The notes under the pieces are model-generated. The model was not told the origin of the DNA. It saw only the letters and a list, made by a program, of their open reading frames with translations, and made no database searches. 64,000 nucleotides of DNA, taken from NCBI GenBank assembly GCA_019915015.1, contig JAHBBC010000005.1:682001-746000 (forward strand). The letters are read 5' to 3'. Position numbers and translations under genes: made by a program. Below, one piece after another: positions 50,368-62,711 of the stretch. Origin of the DNA: Auriscalpium vulgare. Its lineage: Eukaryota > Basidiomycota > Agaricomycetes > Russulales > Auriscalpiaceae. Numbering within the stretch: the stretch's first letter is position 1; each line of letters opens with the position of its first letter.

Positions 50368-50948
50368 CAGGACAAAATACAAGGCGAGAACGATCTGTGT
50401 GTCAGACGAGGTCTGGAAGGCTTGGGACGGGTGGTGTTGTGCGCAAGGCGAAAGAGCTGTTTGGCGATGCCTGCGCCTCACTGACTCTCTCCGACGCGTG
50501 GTCCTTCGCACGCAACCAATTCGTATTTATTCATGGTCCTCCTCGCTGTTGTAAAACTACGATTTGTAAAGTCTACAAGACATGATATCGTGGATCATAA
50601 AGTGAACTAGTCTGAGTCGATAAGCCAGCCCCTGCATGCCGATTATCGGCGCCACGATACAACGCGGTACTCGAGACCTGCCCTCACACCCTCTGCTCGT
50701 TGCCACAGCCGAGAACGCGCGTAAACCGCCATCCGAGTCAGAGCAGGGCAGAGACGCGGTTACGCACGGCGCAGCGCTAACGAGGGCTGCCGGTGCATGC
50801 ACTATACTAGCCTCTAGGTGCATGCGCAGGCCGCCGGGCACACGGAACCAAAAGGGGTCCTCCGGCCCGTCCTTTCACACTCCGCTCCGACGCGTGATCC
50901 AAACGCGACCGACGCGTCCAACGGTCTTCCCTCCCCACCACCATCGCC
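50368..50948. promoter_or_regulatory. Divergent intergenic region between gid7 and hop1
   Basis: This is a 581-bp spacer between opposite start codons, with no convincing gene. The hop1-proximal end is rich in CCACCACC. It presumably holds both promoters; no element is identifiable. Confidence 0.35.
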
Positions 50949-53900
50949 ATGCAAGCTCAGGCCACTAGACAGACACAGGTCCGCACTTCCTGTGACTACT
51001 CTCTCCAGAAGACTTTACCGCAGCGAACAGGACACCATCACGGCCCTCAAAGCCTCCAAACGGTACAGACGCTCTTGAGGGCAGGACTAGGTGGCATCGC
51101 CTATCTCAGGTAACAGATGACCATACACAAAGACACTATGCCCCTTTACTCCTTCAGGGATCTTCTTCCCAGAGAACTTCTCCAGAAGTACTTCCTCGCA
51201 CCTTTCCGCCGCCATGAGGCATACTAACAAGCATGGTACCCAGGCCTTCTTACCTCTGCAAATAGCAGCTCGCTGTCGACTCATGCTTCCGACTCCAGTA
51301 CCGCCACCCCACTACACTCCGAATCTGGAAAAACCAACAACGTAAGCGGCTTCCAGGTGATGACCGTTGCTCGCGGTTGGTCCGCAGAAGGCGATCGATT
51401 GCTTGACTACATGGTGCGCACAATGCCCTCACGCCTCGACTTATCCTGATATATGCATCTTGCTTTTAGGATGGAATTTTTGACGCACTCGAAAGGCAAT
51501 ACTTGCGAAGCTTCATCTTCGCAATATACTTGGTGGGTGGCTCGCGTCTCAGCGGCAGACAGCAAAATTGACTATCGGACTGTCATCAGGACGGCGACGA
51601 CCCTAATAAGTTGTAGCGCATATATGTACCTTTTCAGTCATTCTGACCTCTTTGTAGCATCGTGGAGGCGTACACGTTCAACTTCAAGGTACTTCACTCA
51701 TCGCGGTCTCGCCAGAGTTTGTTAAGACGTCACTATTCCCTCAGTACCACCGCATTCCAGGAACTGATGCTATACTCCCGATAATGACTCTGGGAGAAGG
51801 TTTGATGAAGATGTCGCTGGAAGAGGGGCGCAGTCGAAAGGATCCCGTCATTCAAGCTACCGCGGAAGGTCGACCTCCAACATTGAGCGACGTGAAGAAG
51901 AGCTTGAAGGTGCGCATAATTGACCTTGGTACATCGTGTTTCAATATTGACTTCAGTTTAGAGCCTCATAAAGCGAATAATAAATGCGACAACGCCAATG
52001 GACCCCTTGCCCAGTAAGCCTCCACACTTTCAGACGGCTGATTTGTCCTCATCGATATCCGTTTAGAGCAACGATTCGCCACATTCAAGACATTCTATTA
52101 CCCTCATACCCCGTCCTCCTACGAACCACCGCATTTTCGAGCGGGAGACTGCGATAAAGACCGCTGGTTCTTCACGACACATCAGAAGAACGAGGTCCCC
52201 GAGCGATGTAGCCTGGGAAAGCTCGAAACGGGCTATCACGGGTATGCACGCTTCACACATCTCTTCGGAGTGTTCCTTCAACCGATGAACCTTAGCGTCA
52301 ATGTTCACATTGCCTCTGTGTCGGCATTTATTCCATCCTCTACAGACGACAATGACGCACCCTTCACGGGTACGACCGACGACCTCCCCCAAACCCCCTT
52401 CGTGCGAGGCGTAGCTTCCCGTCAGGCAGAAATAGAAGTGCAACAGCGCGACGCCCACGATCGCAAAGTCGTCTGGGACGCCGAAATGCTTGGGAGGGCT
52501 GACTCTGCTGACTTCGATGCCGAAGGCGAAGTGGACCCTGAATATCAACTGGGGCCCGCTAACGACTCCGGCATAGATCTGGATAGTTGGATCCCTCTTG
52601 GCGTTCGTCGTGGTGATGGTGAAATCGTGCCCCTTTCTCTGCAGGAGCGCGAGGATAGTAAACAAGATACCCTGCCGAGTGGTCAGGAGGTCATGGATGT
52701 CGACGAGCCAACTCAAGAACTTATATTTGGTGGCCAGCCCGAGAGTGTCCCAGAATGCATACAACAACTGGTGAGTGTATGCGCTGACTTCTCTCTGGAC
52801 ACACCGATGATATGATTGTACCAGAATACCAAGCAGGCCGGCACGTTGGAGGACCTCAGCGCAACTCAGCGTCTATCCGGCACGGAGGAGGCGACTCAAT
52901 TGTCCCCGATGCGAAGTTCTTCTTCCAGACCGACCCATATGACAAGCTCGCTGCCGCCGTCAGACTTCCCGACCCACGGATGCTCTCAGGCTAGCATCAC
53001 CTCGCATGGTTTGGACACCCAGATGGTCATCGACGCAGTGGAAGCTGCTCACATCAGTAGGAGTGTTGTCGATGAAATATTGAGTACGTTTGTTTTGGAA
53101 GCATAAATGGCGTCTGATGAACAATATTTGGTAGACATGGAGACGCAGCTTCCCGAGTCCGGGACGACTGAGGATCCCATTGAGTCGTACTCGTTCGCTG
53201 CGTCCGATGCAGATCAAGCCACTCCGACAGGAGAGCCTCCAGGGATCGCCACAGATGAACCTGTGGTGCTAGACTGCGATTGCGGTGTTCATGTAGGTCG
53301 GCTCACTTACGTGAGTACTAGTCTGACTTTACTTTCGTACAGCGGGACGACAATGATATCATTTTATGTGAAGGAGGATGTGATAAATGGTTTCACATGT
53401 GGTGCGTACACCTCATGCGATTACTTCGGATAAGGAAGGAGCTCACCGGTTCGCAGGTGCATGGGGTATGGCCGCTGAGTCCAGCCTCATCCTCGTTCGA
53501 ACAACTAACGTGCACTCGCAGATATCATTCGACGCATGACAAACGTCTCCCTCACAAATTCTTGTGCTTCCGCTGTCGCCTGCGCAATGACGAGAACTGG
53601 GAGATGATTATGGTCCAGGAGTGGTATCAGGAGCTATTGGTCAATTACAGTCGGCTGGCGCTGTTCCGGTACGTATTCTTATCCTTTTGGTGAGCACAAT
53701 TGATGATCCATCCATCATATAGGCGGGCAATTAAGATTGCTGAGACAAGGGAGCCCGATTCATCTAAAACGTTCGGGACACTGGCTGGTACGTCCGATGC
53801 AATACTACTAGACCTGTTCCTGACAATAGGCAAGGTTGTGAGACCCTAGTCGCCGCCCAGTTGTTCAAACGACTAGAGACTGAAGGTAGATCGCCGCTAC

Positions 53901-54638
53901 TACCAAAGGGCTTGGGAAAGCCCCATGCTCACCGTCTCGTCGCAGGCTTCATCGAACCCCTGGAAAATCTCGACGCGGGCATCACAGATACTCGACGCGG
54001 CAAGGGACGAGGCAAGAGTGGCAAGGGCAGGGCCAAACCGCGCAAGAACATCCAGAAGCCGAAGCACGTCTTTGTCAAGACGTCGAAGCGCAGCCAACAG
54101 TACCTCGATTATTTTGATCCGAGCACGAGCACGGAGATGAGAGTGATGGGTATGGACAAGCTGGTACGTCCGGATGCCTTTCGGTCTCTAGTACTAGTCG
54201 GATGCAACCCAAGCCTCTCACGCTTGACTAATGGCGTGCCCGTCATCGATCTATGTCATGCTGAACATCTTTCACTTGGTTATCATCAGACACAGGCGTC
54301 GAAGCGGCCGGGCCCATCTACAACCGCGAGGGTTGGCGAGCGCAGGTGAGTGTTGATCGCCAACGTCAATATCCCGACAATGCCTGAACCTTGCTGCTAG
54401 CACGAAGACCCCCTCCCTGGCGTCTCTTGAGACCCCCATGCCGCCCCCTGCTCGTTTCGTAGAGGTTTCTAGATACCCTGAGACTCCTCGACGACCCCTG
54501 TACAGTCAGACGCAAGACGAGACACAGACGACGACGGAGCTGAAGCGCAAGAGCCCTGCCGCGAACTCGTCCTTCGATGCCAACGGGCGCAAAAAGATGA
54601 AAATGTCTATGGCACCTCCCGTAGACCTCAATGAGTGA
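50949..54638 (+). CDS. hop1: Meiotic HORMA-domain protein Hop1 with PHD-like finger
   Basis: This is a chromosome-axis protein for meiotic recombination. The HORMA domain has SLQTVQTLLRAGLGGIAYLR, FQVMTVARGWSAEGDRLLDY, GIFDALERQYLRSFIFAIYL, YHRIPGTDAILPIMTLGEGL, then RRFATFKTFYYPH-like QRFATFKTFYYPHTPSSYEP and GYHGVNVHIASVSAFIP. A long acidic linker leads to a Cys/His finger (VLDCDCGVHV, DIILCEGGCDKWFHMWCMG, FLCFRCRL). A winged-helix-like segment follows (FRRAIKIAETREPDSSKTFG). The basic C-terminus has KKMKMSMAPPVD. Possible one- or two-base breaks lie near 51165 and near the acceptor at 53340. The HORMA-finger-winged helix order matches Hop1. Confidence 0.9.
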
Positions 54639-55566
54639 GCGCGGTGCCTGTCTGTTTGTCTGCCGGACTTCGTGGATCACTCGGCTTGTCTCATGCTCTG
54701 CCTCGCTCTTACCCTGTTATATTCTGCAAAGCTCCGTTACCTCTGCTCGCAGCCGCTTATTTCTTTGCCTTCGTTTTGTTGGACTTTATGTGTATACCAG
54801 TCCGCGAGTTTTATGTACGCTATGCCATGCAACCGGTCCCTGAAGCGTGCCTCATCCAGGCCCTTTGTAATAATCTGATCTGATGAACCTCTCAGAGGCT
54901 ATTGGTCGCCATCAGCTGCCAATGGGAGCTGGGGCAGTGGACGCAGAGGGGCGCAAGTGCCATGTCGTGGACTGTCAGGCGTAATGGCTGTTCAGCGTAT
55001 CGATGGACAGGACGGCGCCCAGCTCTGATTGAATGCATCATGAAGGCTTGTAGGCAGAAAAAAAGTCTGTGCACCACGCTAACGAGCCCCAGCGCCGTGC
55101 AATTCGACGAAAGGGAGATACGGAGGTGTAGTCTATGCCATGCACCATTACTTCATCTCCTGCGAGGGCCTCGCGCGCGAGATCGTCGGGCGTAGAGCGC
55201 GGGCACGACGAGAGGAAGAGCGCGAGGGGATGGAGAACGTCGGCTGGCGGGCGATGGAGGACATTGGGATGGGTTCAGGGCCGGTGAACTGGCGCCATTG
55301 CTGTTGCCGGGGTTGCCAGTGCGCGCGACGGTTACTCGGTTGGCATTGCCTGAGGCTCGGCATGACTGCAATGCCTCTGAAGGGATACCACATTGGCGGT
55401 GAATAGACGGCCTAGACTGAGGCTAGACTGGTGGGTGTACGCGACGCGTCTGTGCGAGCAAGCCAGTTGCGCATCGAAGGTTCCAGGCGAGTGGCTGCCT
55501 CACCTTCCTCCTTGCACTCATTCCCTCCCTCGACCCTTCTCCCACCGCACCCTGCCACCGATCCGC
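54639..55566. other. Intergenic region with no supported gene
   Basis: Several overlapping frames (54902-55195 and 55140-55406 plus; 55148-55393 minus) lack recognisable domains. One encodes a low-complexity Arg/Glu stretch (RRARARREEEREG). The last part, CCTCCTTGCACTC to CACCGCACCC, is a pyrimidine-rich leader for the next gene. Confidence 0.35.
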
Positions 55567-58500
55567 ATGCCCTTCAAGCTAGCAGCCTCGCTCGCAGCCC
55601 ACTCCGCAGACGTGCGTCCCGTCTCCTCCCCGTGCACCGCGATCTCACTCGACCCCAGGTCAGAGCCGTCGCTTCCCCCACAGACACACTCATTCTCTCC
55701 GCATCGCGGGACGCCACCGCGATCTCCTGGGCAAAACCATCCGACGCCTCCTTTTCTCCAGCCGCTACCTTCACCGCTGGTCCCCGCTATGTGAACGCCG
55801 TCACTTACCTACCTCCCACCCCCGACGCACCACAAGGCGAGCCCACCCCAGTGGCCACCGCCTTGCTGAACACCTACTGACCTGTCTCGCAGGCTACGCT
55901 GTCACCGGGGGCCAGGACGCTATCATCCACGTGTGGACGCTCGGGTCTCCCGCGTCGGACCCCACATACTCGCTTTTGGGGCACCTCGACAACGTCTGCT
56001 CTCTCCACGCGAAGCCAGACGGCACCATTATCTCCGGTTCATGGGACAAGTACGTCGTCCTCACCCTCCGAGTATTTTGACACCTGACACTCGGGCCAGA
56101 ACAGCCAAGATTTGGCAGGGCTTCCAACTCCAGCACGATCTTACAGGGCACACTCAATCCGTATGGACCGTAACCGCGACGGAAGGCGAGGAGTATCTGA
56201 CTGGTGAGTGGAGTGTCGCTTAACCTGCGCTCGCGGAAGTCACCCCACTCCAAGGCTCCGCCGATAAAACCATCAAGCTGTGGAGACAGAACAAGTGCCT
56301 TAGGACCTACCATGGTCACAAGGACGCTGTCCGTAGCCTAGCCACTCTCACGGACGTCGGGTTTGCCTCCGCCTCGAATGACAGGTCAGTACCCCCGGCC
56401 GTGACTCAGTGTCCTTCCCGCTCAGTCATCGTCAGCGAAATCATCATATGGACCTTCGAAGGAGATGTCGTGCACTCCTTATCAGCCCACACATCGTTCG
56501 TATATAGCCTCAGCATCCTTCCAAGCGGAGATATTGTGTCCGGTGGTGAAGATCGCACCGTGCGAGTCTGGCGAGGTACGAATTATGCTCCCGCGCCTTC
56601 GTCCCTTTTGTTCTGACACGCGGGTCAAGACGGTGAGTGCGCGCAGACGATAGTTCATCCCGCCATCTCGGTATGGGCAGTCTCCTCGATGCCCAACGGC
56701 GACATTGTCACCGGCGCCAGCGACGGCGTGGTCCGCGTGTTCAGTGAAGCAGAGGAGCGTTGGGCATCGCCAGAGGAGCTCAAAGCCTTTGACGACCAGG
56801 TCGCCAGCCAGGCGCTTCCATCCCAGCAAGTCGGCGATGTGAACAAGTCTGATCTTTCGGGCATCGAGGCACTGGCAAACCCAGGCAAGTTCCGTTTACC
56901 CCGCAACCGTCCAATTGCACGTGGATTCATGGAGAACTAGGCAGTAAACCCGATGAGGTCAAGATGGTCCGCAACGGGGCAATCGTCGAGGCGCATCAGG
57001 TTTATAATATTTCACACGTAGAGTCCTTGCTTGGATGCTGACGTATTTTGCTAGTGGGACGCCGCCGCGGGACGCTGGGTGAAGATCGGGGAGGTGGTGG
57101 ATGCGGTGGGATCCGGACGAAGGCAGCTGCACGAGGGCAAGGAGTACGACTACGTCTTTGACGTCGACATCCAGGACGGAGTCCCACCGCTCAAATTACC
57201 GTATAATGCGAACGGTTCGTCCCACCGCACCCGCCACGTCGTCCGCTTCCTCATGACGCGCAGAGAACCCTTACGCCGCGGCGCAACGCTTCCTTGAGCG
57301 AAACGAACTGCCTATGACTTACATCGACCAGGTGGTGCAATTCATAGAGAAGAACACAGCCGGAGTCAAACTCGGCGGCAGCGATGAATTTGTGGATCCG
57401 TACACCGGTGCGCATACCGTGTGCTGCCTTGAGGGTTCAAGCCAACCTAACTCGGCCAACAGGTGCATCTCGGTATCGGAGCGCGGGGGCTCCAGCACAG
57501 GCGGCAGCGTCTTCATACTCGGACCCTTACACGGGGAGCAGCCGATATGTTAGTACGGCACCGACGACCCCGTTGGCCTCAGCGGTCGCGTCCAGCGACC
57601 CTTTCACTGGTGCTGGCCGGTACGTCCCCGGCGGAGTGGCGTCGAAAGCTGTGTCGAAAGCACCAGCTGTCATACCTGTGGTGCGCCCACTTCTCGTTTC
57701 TTTGACCAGCTCCTTAGCGTCCGCAACAGTACAAGACCGTGCCGTTCAAGCAAGCCAACGTCAATGCCATGCAGGGTAAATTGTACCAGTTCGACCAGGC
57801 GCTGCGCAGCGAGATTGTGAGGCCGGGTCCATCTTGGGTCCGCTCGAGACTGATTATCTGATGCATCGCAGTCGACGTCGGCGCTGGCGATGTACCCGGA
57901 CGAGGTTGGGCAGCTCGAAGAAGCGTTTTCTTTCCTGTCGCAGTCCATTACGGGAGGGCGCCCGTCAGCAAGTCTGACACCAGCGCACATCGAGACCGTA
58001 GTGAACATTCTTGATCGATGGCCGGCATCGCAACGTTTCCCAGGTGGGTTTCCCCCCGCGGACTCTTCTTGCCCGACGGCACCGCGCTTACTCGCTCGCT
58101 AGTTCTCGACCTCGCGCGGTTGCTGAGCGGCTTTTGCTCGGATTTGATTGAGAGCGCAGGCTACCGCACAAAATTCTTCGAGGCGCTGTACAAGGCGTCC
58201 GAGCTCAACAATGACGGGTCGCCTTCGACGAAGGCAAAGGAGACGAACATACTGCTGGCCCTGCGCACAATTGTGAACGCGTTTCAGGAGAAAACCAAAT
58301 TGGGGGACGGCGCGTGGGCGAAGAAGGTGCGTGACTTGACTTGACTCGACTCGACTGGCTTCTGTGCAGCGATTTGCTGACGGCCGGTTCCTAGATTCTC
58401 GTGGTTCTAGACGATGCTCCATATGACGCATTCACCAAAGCGCAGAGGGTCGCGCTATCGACTGTGTTGTTCAAGTGCGTCCTTCGCAGGTATCCGATCA

Positions 58501-58937
58501 TCGATCTAACAGCTTCCATGGTCTGGCCTGACAGCCTATCCTGCATCGCGCTGCAAGAACGCGTCGAACCGTCGCTGCGGTCTTTACATGTACGATTCTT
58601 GGAGAAGGTCCGTAGGAAAATTCTGTGCAGCCTCTGTATCTCCATGTTGTTCCGCTGACACTTTCACAGGTGCTGCGTACGGAACGAGGCGACCCCGAAG
58701 TCGTGTACCGCGCGCTCGTCGGTTTGGGGAATGTGGTAAGGGCCCTCCCAAGACAACGTCTATGCGGCCACATGCTCACATGTGCTTTTTGTAAAGCTGT
58801 ACGCTGCCAAGAGCCAGGGCTACCCTTTAGACGCTACGCAGCTGAACTCGATCAAGGATTGTATCACCCCGCTGCCTTCGGCAGTCACAGACGCACGCAT
58901 CACCGGCGTCGTGGGAGAGATATTCGCACTAATATAA
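55567..58937 (+). CDS. doa1: Doa1/Ufd3/PLAA, WD40-PFU-PUL ubiquitin-binding Cdc48 cofactor
   Basis: It binds ubiquitin and Cdc48 in ubiquitin recycling and ERAD. The start is MPFKLAASLAAHSADV. About seven WD repeats follow (GGQDAIIHVWTLG, GSWDKTAKIWQGF, GSADKTIKLWRQN, SNDSEIIIWTFEG, GGEDRTVRVWRDG, GASDGVVRVFSE), then the PFU domain (WVKIGEVVDAVG, GKEYDYVFDVDIQDGVPPLK) with a DPYTG-rich linker. The PUL helical domain runs YKTVPFKQANVNAM to SIKDCITPLPSAV. About sixteen exons join with no frame break, although single-base breaks are common elsewhere. Two introns (55837-55892 and 56885-56940) begin with GC. Confidence 0.95.
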
Positions 58938-59158
58938 ATTGCACGGGTCTCATTTGTAGATAAGGAATGGGCTTGCATTGGGTGGCCGAAGGACGACAAT
59001 CATGGTGTATCCAACGAAACAGAATTGTATCCGTTTGCGTTTTGGGCTACTTGCATAGCGTGAAATAGGGTTAAGGTCGCGCTGGTAGGCGACGACTCGC
59101 GAGTTGCGCATCTGTTGTCCGCTAAACACAACTCTCCTGGTCCACGAGGTCGCGGGCG

Positions 59159-59995
59159 ATGGCTGTTGCGACGCGCGTATACATCGTGCGCCACGGGGAG
59201 ACCGATGCGAACAATTCAAGGATCATACAAGGACATCTGGATACACCGCTCAACGGCGAGGGCATTGAGCAGTCCAAGCGGGTCGCAGAGGCACTGAGGG
59301 CGGTGCCGTTCCACGCGGCCTTCTCCAGCGACCTGTCGCGCGCGAGCCAGGTGGGTGGCGGGCATTGTGTACCCACAGACCGCGATCCTTGTTCCTGACG
59401 GTGTCCAAGACAGCAGAGATAATAGTCGCGGTCCACCCCGGCTTGGTCCTCCGAAAGCAGGAAGCCATAAGGGAAAGGGTGAGTGGCGCTGCCTGTCGAA
59501 AACTTGGATGGCACCGCCGGCTCATTGACCACGCCACGCGTATAGAACATGGGCATGCTCCAGGGGAAGGGGTACGGAACAAGGCTTCCGGCAGATCAGG
59601 TGGCCAGCATGGAGAAGGAAGACGCCATGGCGAGGCGCGCGGCAAAATGGTGGGCAGAGACCATGAGAGCGGTGAGCGCTGGTGACACAGCCCAGGCAAG
59701 GAACGTCCTGGTTGTCAGCCACGGGGGCTTCATCGGGGTGCTGGTGCGCGGGCTGCTGCGCGGGGGTGTAAGCAAGGCCGACGGGGTGCGGGTCGGGCAG
59801 TGCCTGAACACGGCGGTGGCGGTGGTCGAGGTGGACGGGGGCGGGGCGGGCGCGCTGGTGCGGTACGGGGACGTGTCGCACCTGGCTGGGGGACAGATGG
59901 CGGTGGAGGGGAACGCAGACGAGCAGGGCTTGAGCTTGAGCTTGAGCTTGAGCAGTGACGGCGGGGAGCGCTTAGCAGCACTGCGCGAGCGCTAG
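59159..59995 (+). CDS. Histidine phosphatase superfamily (phosphoglycerate mutase-like)
   Basis: The catalytic VYIVRHGETDANNSRIIQGH and SSDLSRASQTAEII are diagnostic of the branch containing TIGAR and fructose-2,6-bisphosphatase-like enzymes. The second catalytic His is in VLVVSHGGFIGVLVRG. Three exons are joined at ASQ/TAEII and RER/NMGMLQGKGY. Substrate is not predictable. The C-terminus has a hexanucleotide repeat encoding LSLSLSLS. The frame is intact and the stop is at 59993-59995. Confidence 0.88.
59929..59954. repeat. Hexanucleotide repeat in a coding exon
   Basis: Four tandem copies of GCTTGA (plus a partial copy) encode a Leu-Ser al-ternation at the end of the phosphatase. Length polymorphism between strains would be expected and would keep the frame. 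Confidence 0.9.
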
Positions 59996-60101
59996 GGAGC
60001 AAGCCTGTGCAGCGGCCAGCGGGCCGCGGGGAGGCTGTACATGTTCACTCGCTTTATAGCCCCCAACACACTCCTTTGCCCACCGCTAGCGCTCCTTCCC
60101 C

Positions 60102-62257
60102 ATGTCTGCCTCAGAATCAACCCCCCTGCTCCCTAATGGCACGCCCAAACCCTCCCCCCTCCACCGTCTAGTCGCCTTCGTCAAGGCAGACGGCGAGCCA
60201 GGCTGGATTGCATCCTACAAGTGGTTCTTGTTCTCCTGGGTCAACCTGCTGCTCGTGCTCGTCCCCCTCGCATTCGCCGCGCACTTCGGCCGCTGGGACG
60301 CCGCCCTCCGCTTCTCGTTCAGCTTCCTCGCCATTGTGCCCCTCGCAAAGGTACTTACTTGCCCCCACACATCAGGCGCATGGGCCCACCTCACCGCGAT
60401 GACCTCATAGCTGCTGGGAGATGCCACAGAGCAGATGTCCCTCTCTCTCGGACAAACCCTCGCCGGTTTGCTCAACGCAACTTTCGGCAACGCCGTCGAG
60501 ATCATCGTCGGCGTGTCCGCCCTCCTCCAGGGGCAAATCCGCATTGTTCAAACATCGGTCAGTGCCTCCCCGCGCCTCCCCGAAGCCTGGCTTACCCTAT
60601 TCAGATGCTCGGCTCTATTCTTTCCAACCTCTTGCTGGTCCTGGGATGCTCTTTCCTTGCAGGTAGGCTATCGGTCATCGTACACGCCGCAAGTATCTGA
60701 CCAGTTGGATACAGCGGGTATCAAGTTCAGCGAAAGCGAATTCCAGGTCACCGCAGCCCAAACGTACGTCATCCCGCCTCCTTGGCCCATTTCACCCGCT
60801 GACCGCGTTCCCCGCACAGGAATGCTTCTGTACGCTACCGTAGCCGTTCACAAATTTCTGATCTGACCTCCGCATCTTTGATATAGCTCATGACGCTCGC
60901 TTGCATCAGTGAGTTGTGTTCCAAGTCCGCCTCGCAAATCACTGACAGTGCAATACAGCTCTGGTCATCCCAGCCGCCTATCACAGCGCGCGGGCCTCAC
61001 CGGCCAGCCCCGTTCACATCCCCGGCGTCGGCGTTCTCTCAGTCGTCAAAGACCCGCGCCTCGCCGACATGGACGAACAGGGCCAGAGCGGCCTGCTCAT
61101 CATCTCGCGCGGCACCGCCATCCTCCTTCTGGGCGTGTACATCGCCTATCTGTTCTTTCAGGTAGGCTCGCCGCCTGTCAGGTGCCCGGTATAATTTATT
61201 GAACGTCTAATAGTTGAAGACGCATGCCGCCCTTTTCATCCCGAAGTCTCCGGAAGCGCCCATTGTCACTACAGATGTGGAAGCTCAGCCGCCCTCAGAA
61301 GAGGAACCGGAAGAGGTAGCGGAAATGAGTGTTGCCGCAGCTGCAGCCGCGTTAGTCACACCATTAATGTATTCGGAGCTCACGCTCATCCAGGCCTTTC
61401 TTGCACAGTCTGCTCGGTGTTACCATCATGACATCTTTCGTCGCCGATATCCGTAAGCCCCTCCTTACGGTCTGTGTAAATCTATGTGACTGAGTTGCTC
61501 CTTCAGTCGTTTCGTCAATTGAAGAGACAGCAACTAGGTATGACATCCCAAAGGCCTTCATTGGTCTCATTCTTCTTCCCCTCGTCGTACGTGATTTTCA
61601 GCAAGGCTGGCATTGTGGTGGCAACTGACCGGGACCTGTGATGGTGCAGGCAAATGCTGCTGAGCACGTCACCTCGGTGTGGATGGCCATGAAGAACAAG
61701 ATGGAGCTTACCATCGGCATCTCCGTCGGCAGCTCAATCGTCAGTGCGCCTGCCACGCTGCTTACAATGATAACTGACTATTGCCCACAGCAAATCGCCA
61801 CATTTGTTGTCCCCTCCTTGTCATCATTGGTTGGATGTGAGTATCAGTGCGCAGCTCTCACTCAAGACACATCTGATCAGAACCTCATTTAGTTCCGGAC
61901 ATGAGCTCACGCTGTTCTTCGACAACTTCGAGACTGTCGCTTTCTTCGTCTCCGTCCTGCTTGTCAACCTGCTCATCCAGTACGTCAAGGTTTGTGATTT
62001 GCAAGGGTAATAACTAACCTCAATGCAGGGATGGCAAGTCGAACTACATGGAAGGCCTCATGCTTGTCACATTATACCTTGTCATCGCCCTTGCTTGTAA
62101 GTCCTGTTACCTTTTTTGCCGCACAGCTCCTGATTTCGTGAACAGTCTGGGTATCGTAATGCCTCTTTCTGTAGCCCCCGAAAAGGCCTCACGACCGAGC
62201 CGATACCCTGCGCTTGCAAGCGCGTCTGCTGTATTCATACTCCTTTTCTTTTGTTAG
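60102..62257 (+). CDS. vcx1: Vacuolar Ca2+/H+ exchanger (Vcx1/CAX family)
   Basis: This cation antiporter loads Ca2+ into the vacuole. The cytosolic N-terminus is MSASESTPLLPNGTPKPSPL. Transmembrane segments include KWFLFSWVNLLLVLVPLAFA. The first alpha-repeat signature is LLNATFGNAVEIIVGVSALL, and the second is NAAEHVTSVWMAMKNKMELT with GISVGSSIQIA. An acidic loop (EEEPEEVAEM) separates the halves. About eleven introns splice in frame. One C is missing in the CCCC run at 61811-61814 inside FVVPLLVIIGWI. The last exon is uncertain: the reading to 62257 gives an atypical tail after LVTLYLVIALA. Confidence 0.9.
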
Positions 62258-62711
62258 GATTGCTTTGACAGGTCTTCCATGCGACACCTTCCTGCCTCAT
62301 CTTCCGGCTGACTCCACTTTACGCGACCTCGAATCATTTCTCCCCGGATTGGCCGTCCTCTCCTAACCCCGGCCATCACTAATACATGTGGCATCTCTTC
62401 TCTTGACACAATTCTTCAGGGTGCTAGAGAGGACCGCCTGTGGCAGGTCCTGTCTAGTTGTCTGAAGAACTCTGGCAACCTCTGACCGGAAACACGCGGG
62501 CTCGAATGGGTAGATGTTTTGCCGTGATTTGTATATATATGCTTCATTTTGATAGTCAGATAATAAAGTTGTCATTCTGCTGGAAGTAGGGTGTGGATGT
62601 CTGGAGCTACAGGTTGGCTATAACAGCATGAAAGAAATGGTGAGAATAGCAGAGTGTGATGGTCTGTGAAAAACACTACTATCATGGGACAAGGAAAGAA
62701 TCCCTCGACAT
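62258..62711. terminator. Convergent 3' region between vcx1 and gtr1
   Basis: There is no gene here. AATAAA at 62562-62567 could serve vcx1. A run of TATATATAT lies just upstream. The stop codons of vcx1 and gtr1 face each other across this spacer. Confidence 0.4.

Noticed and set aside
54902..55406. Small genes between hop1 and doa1
   Set aside because: Frames overlap on both strands, with no domain or splice support.
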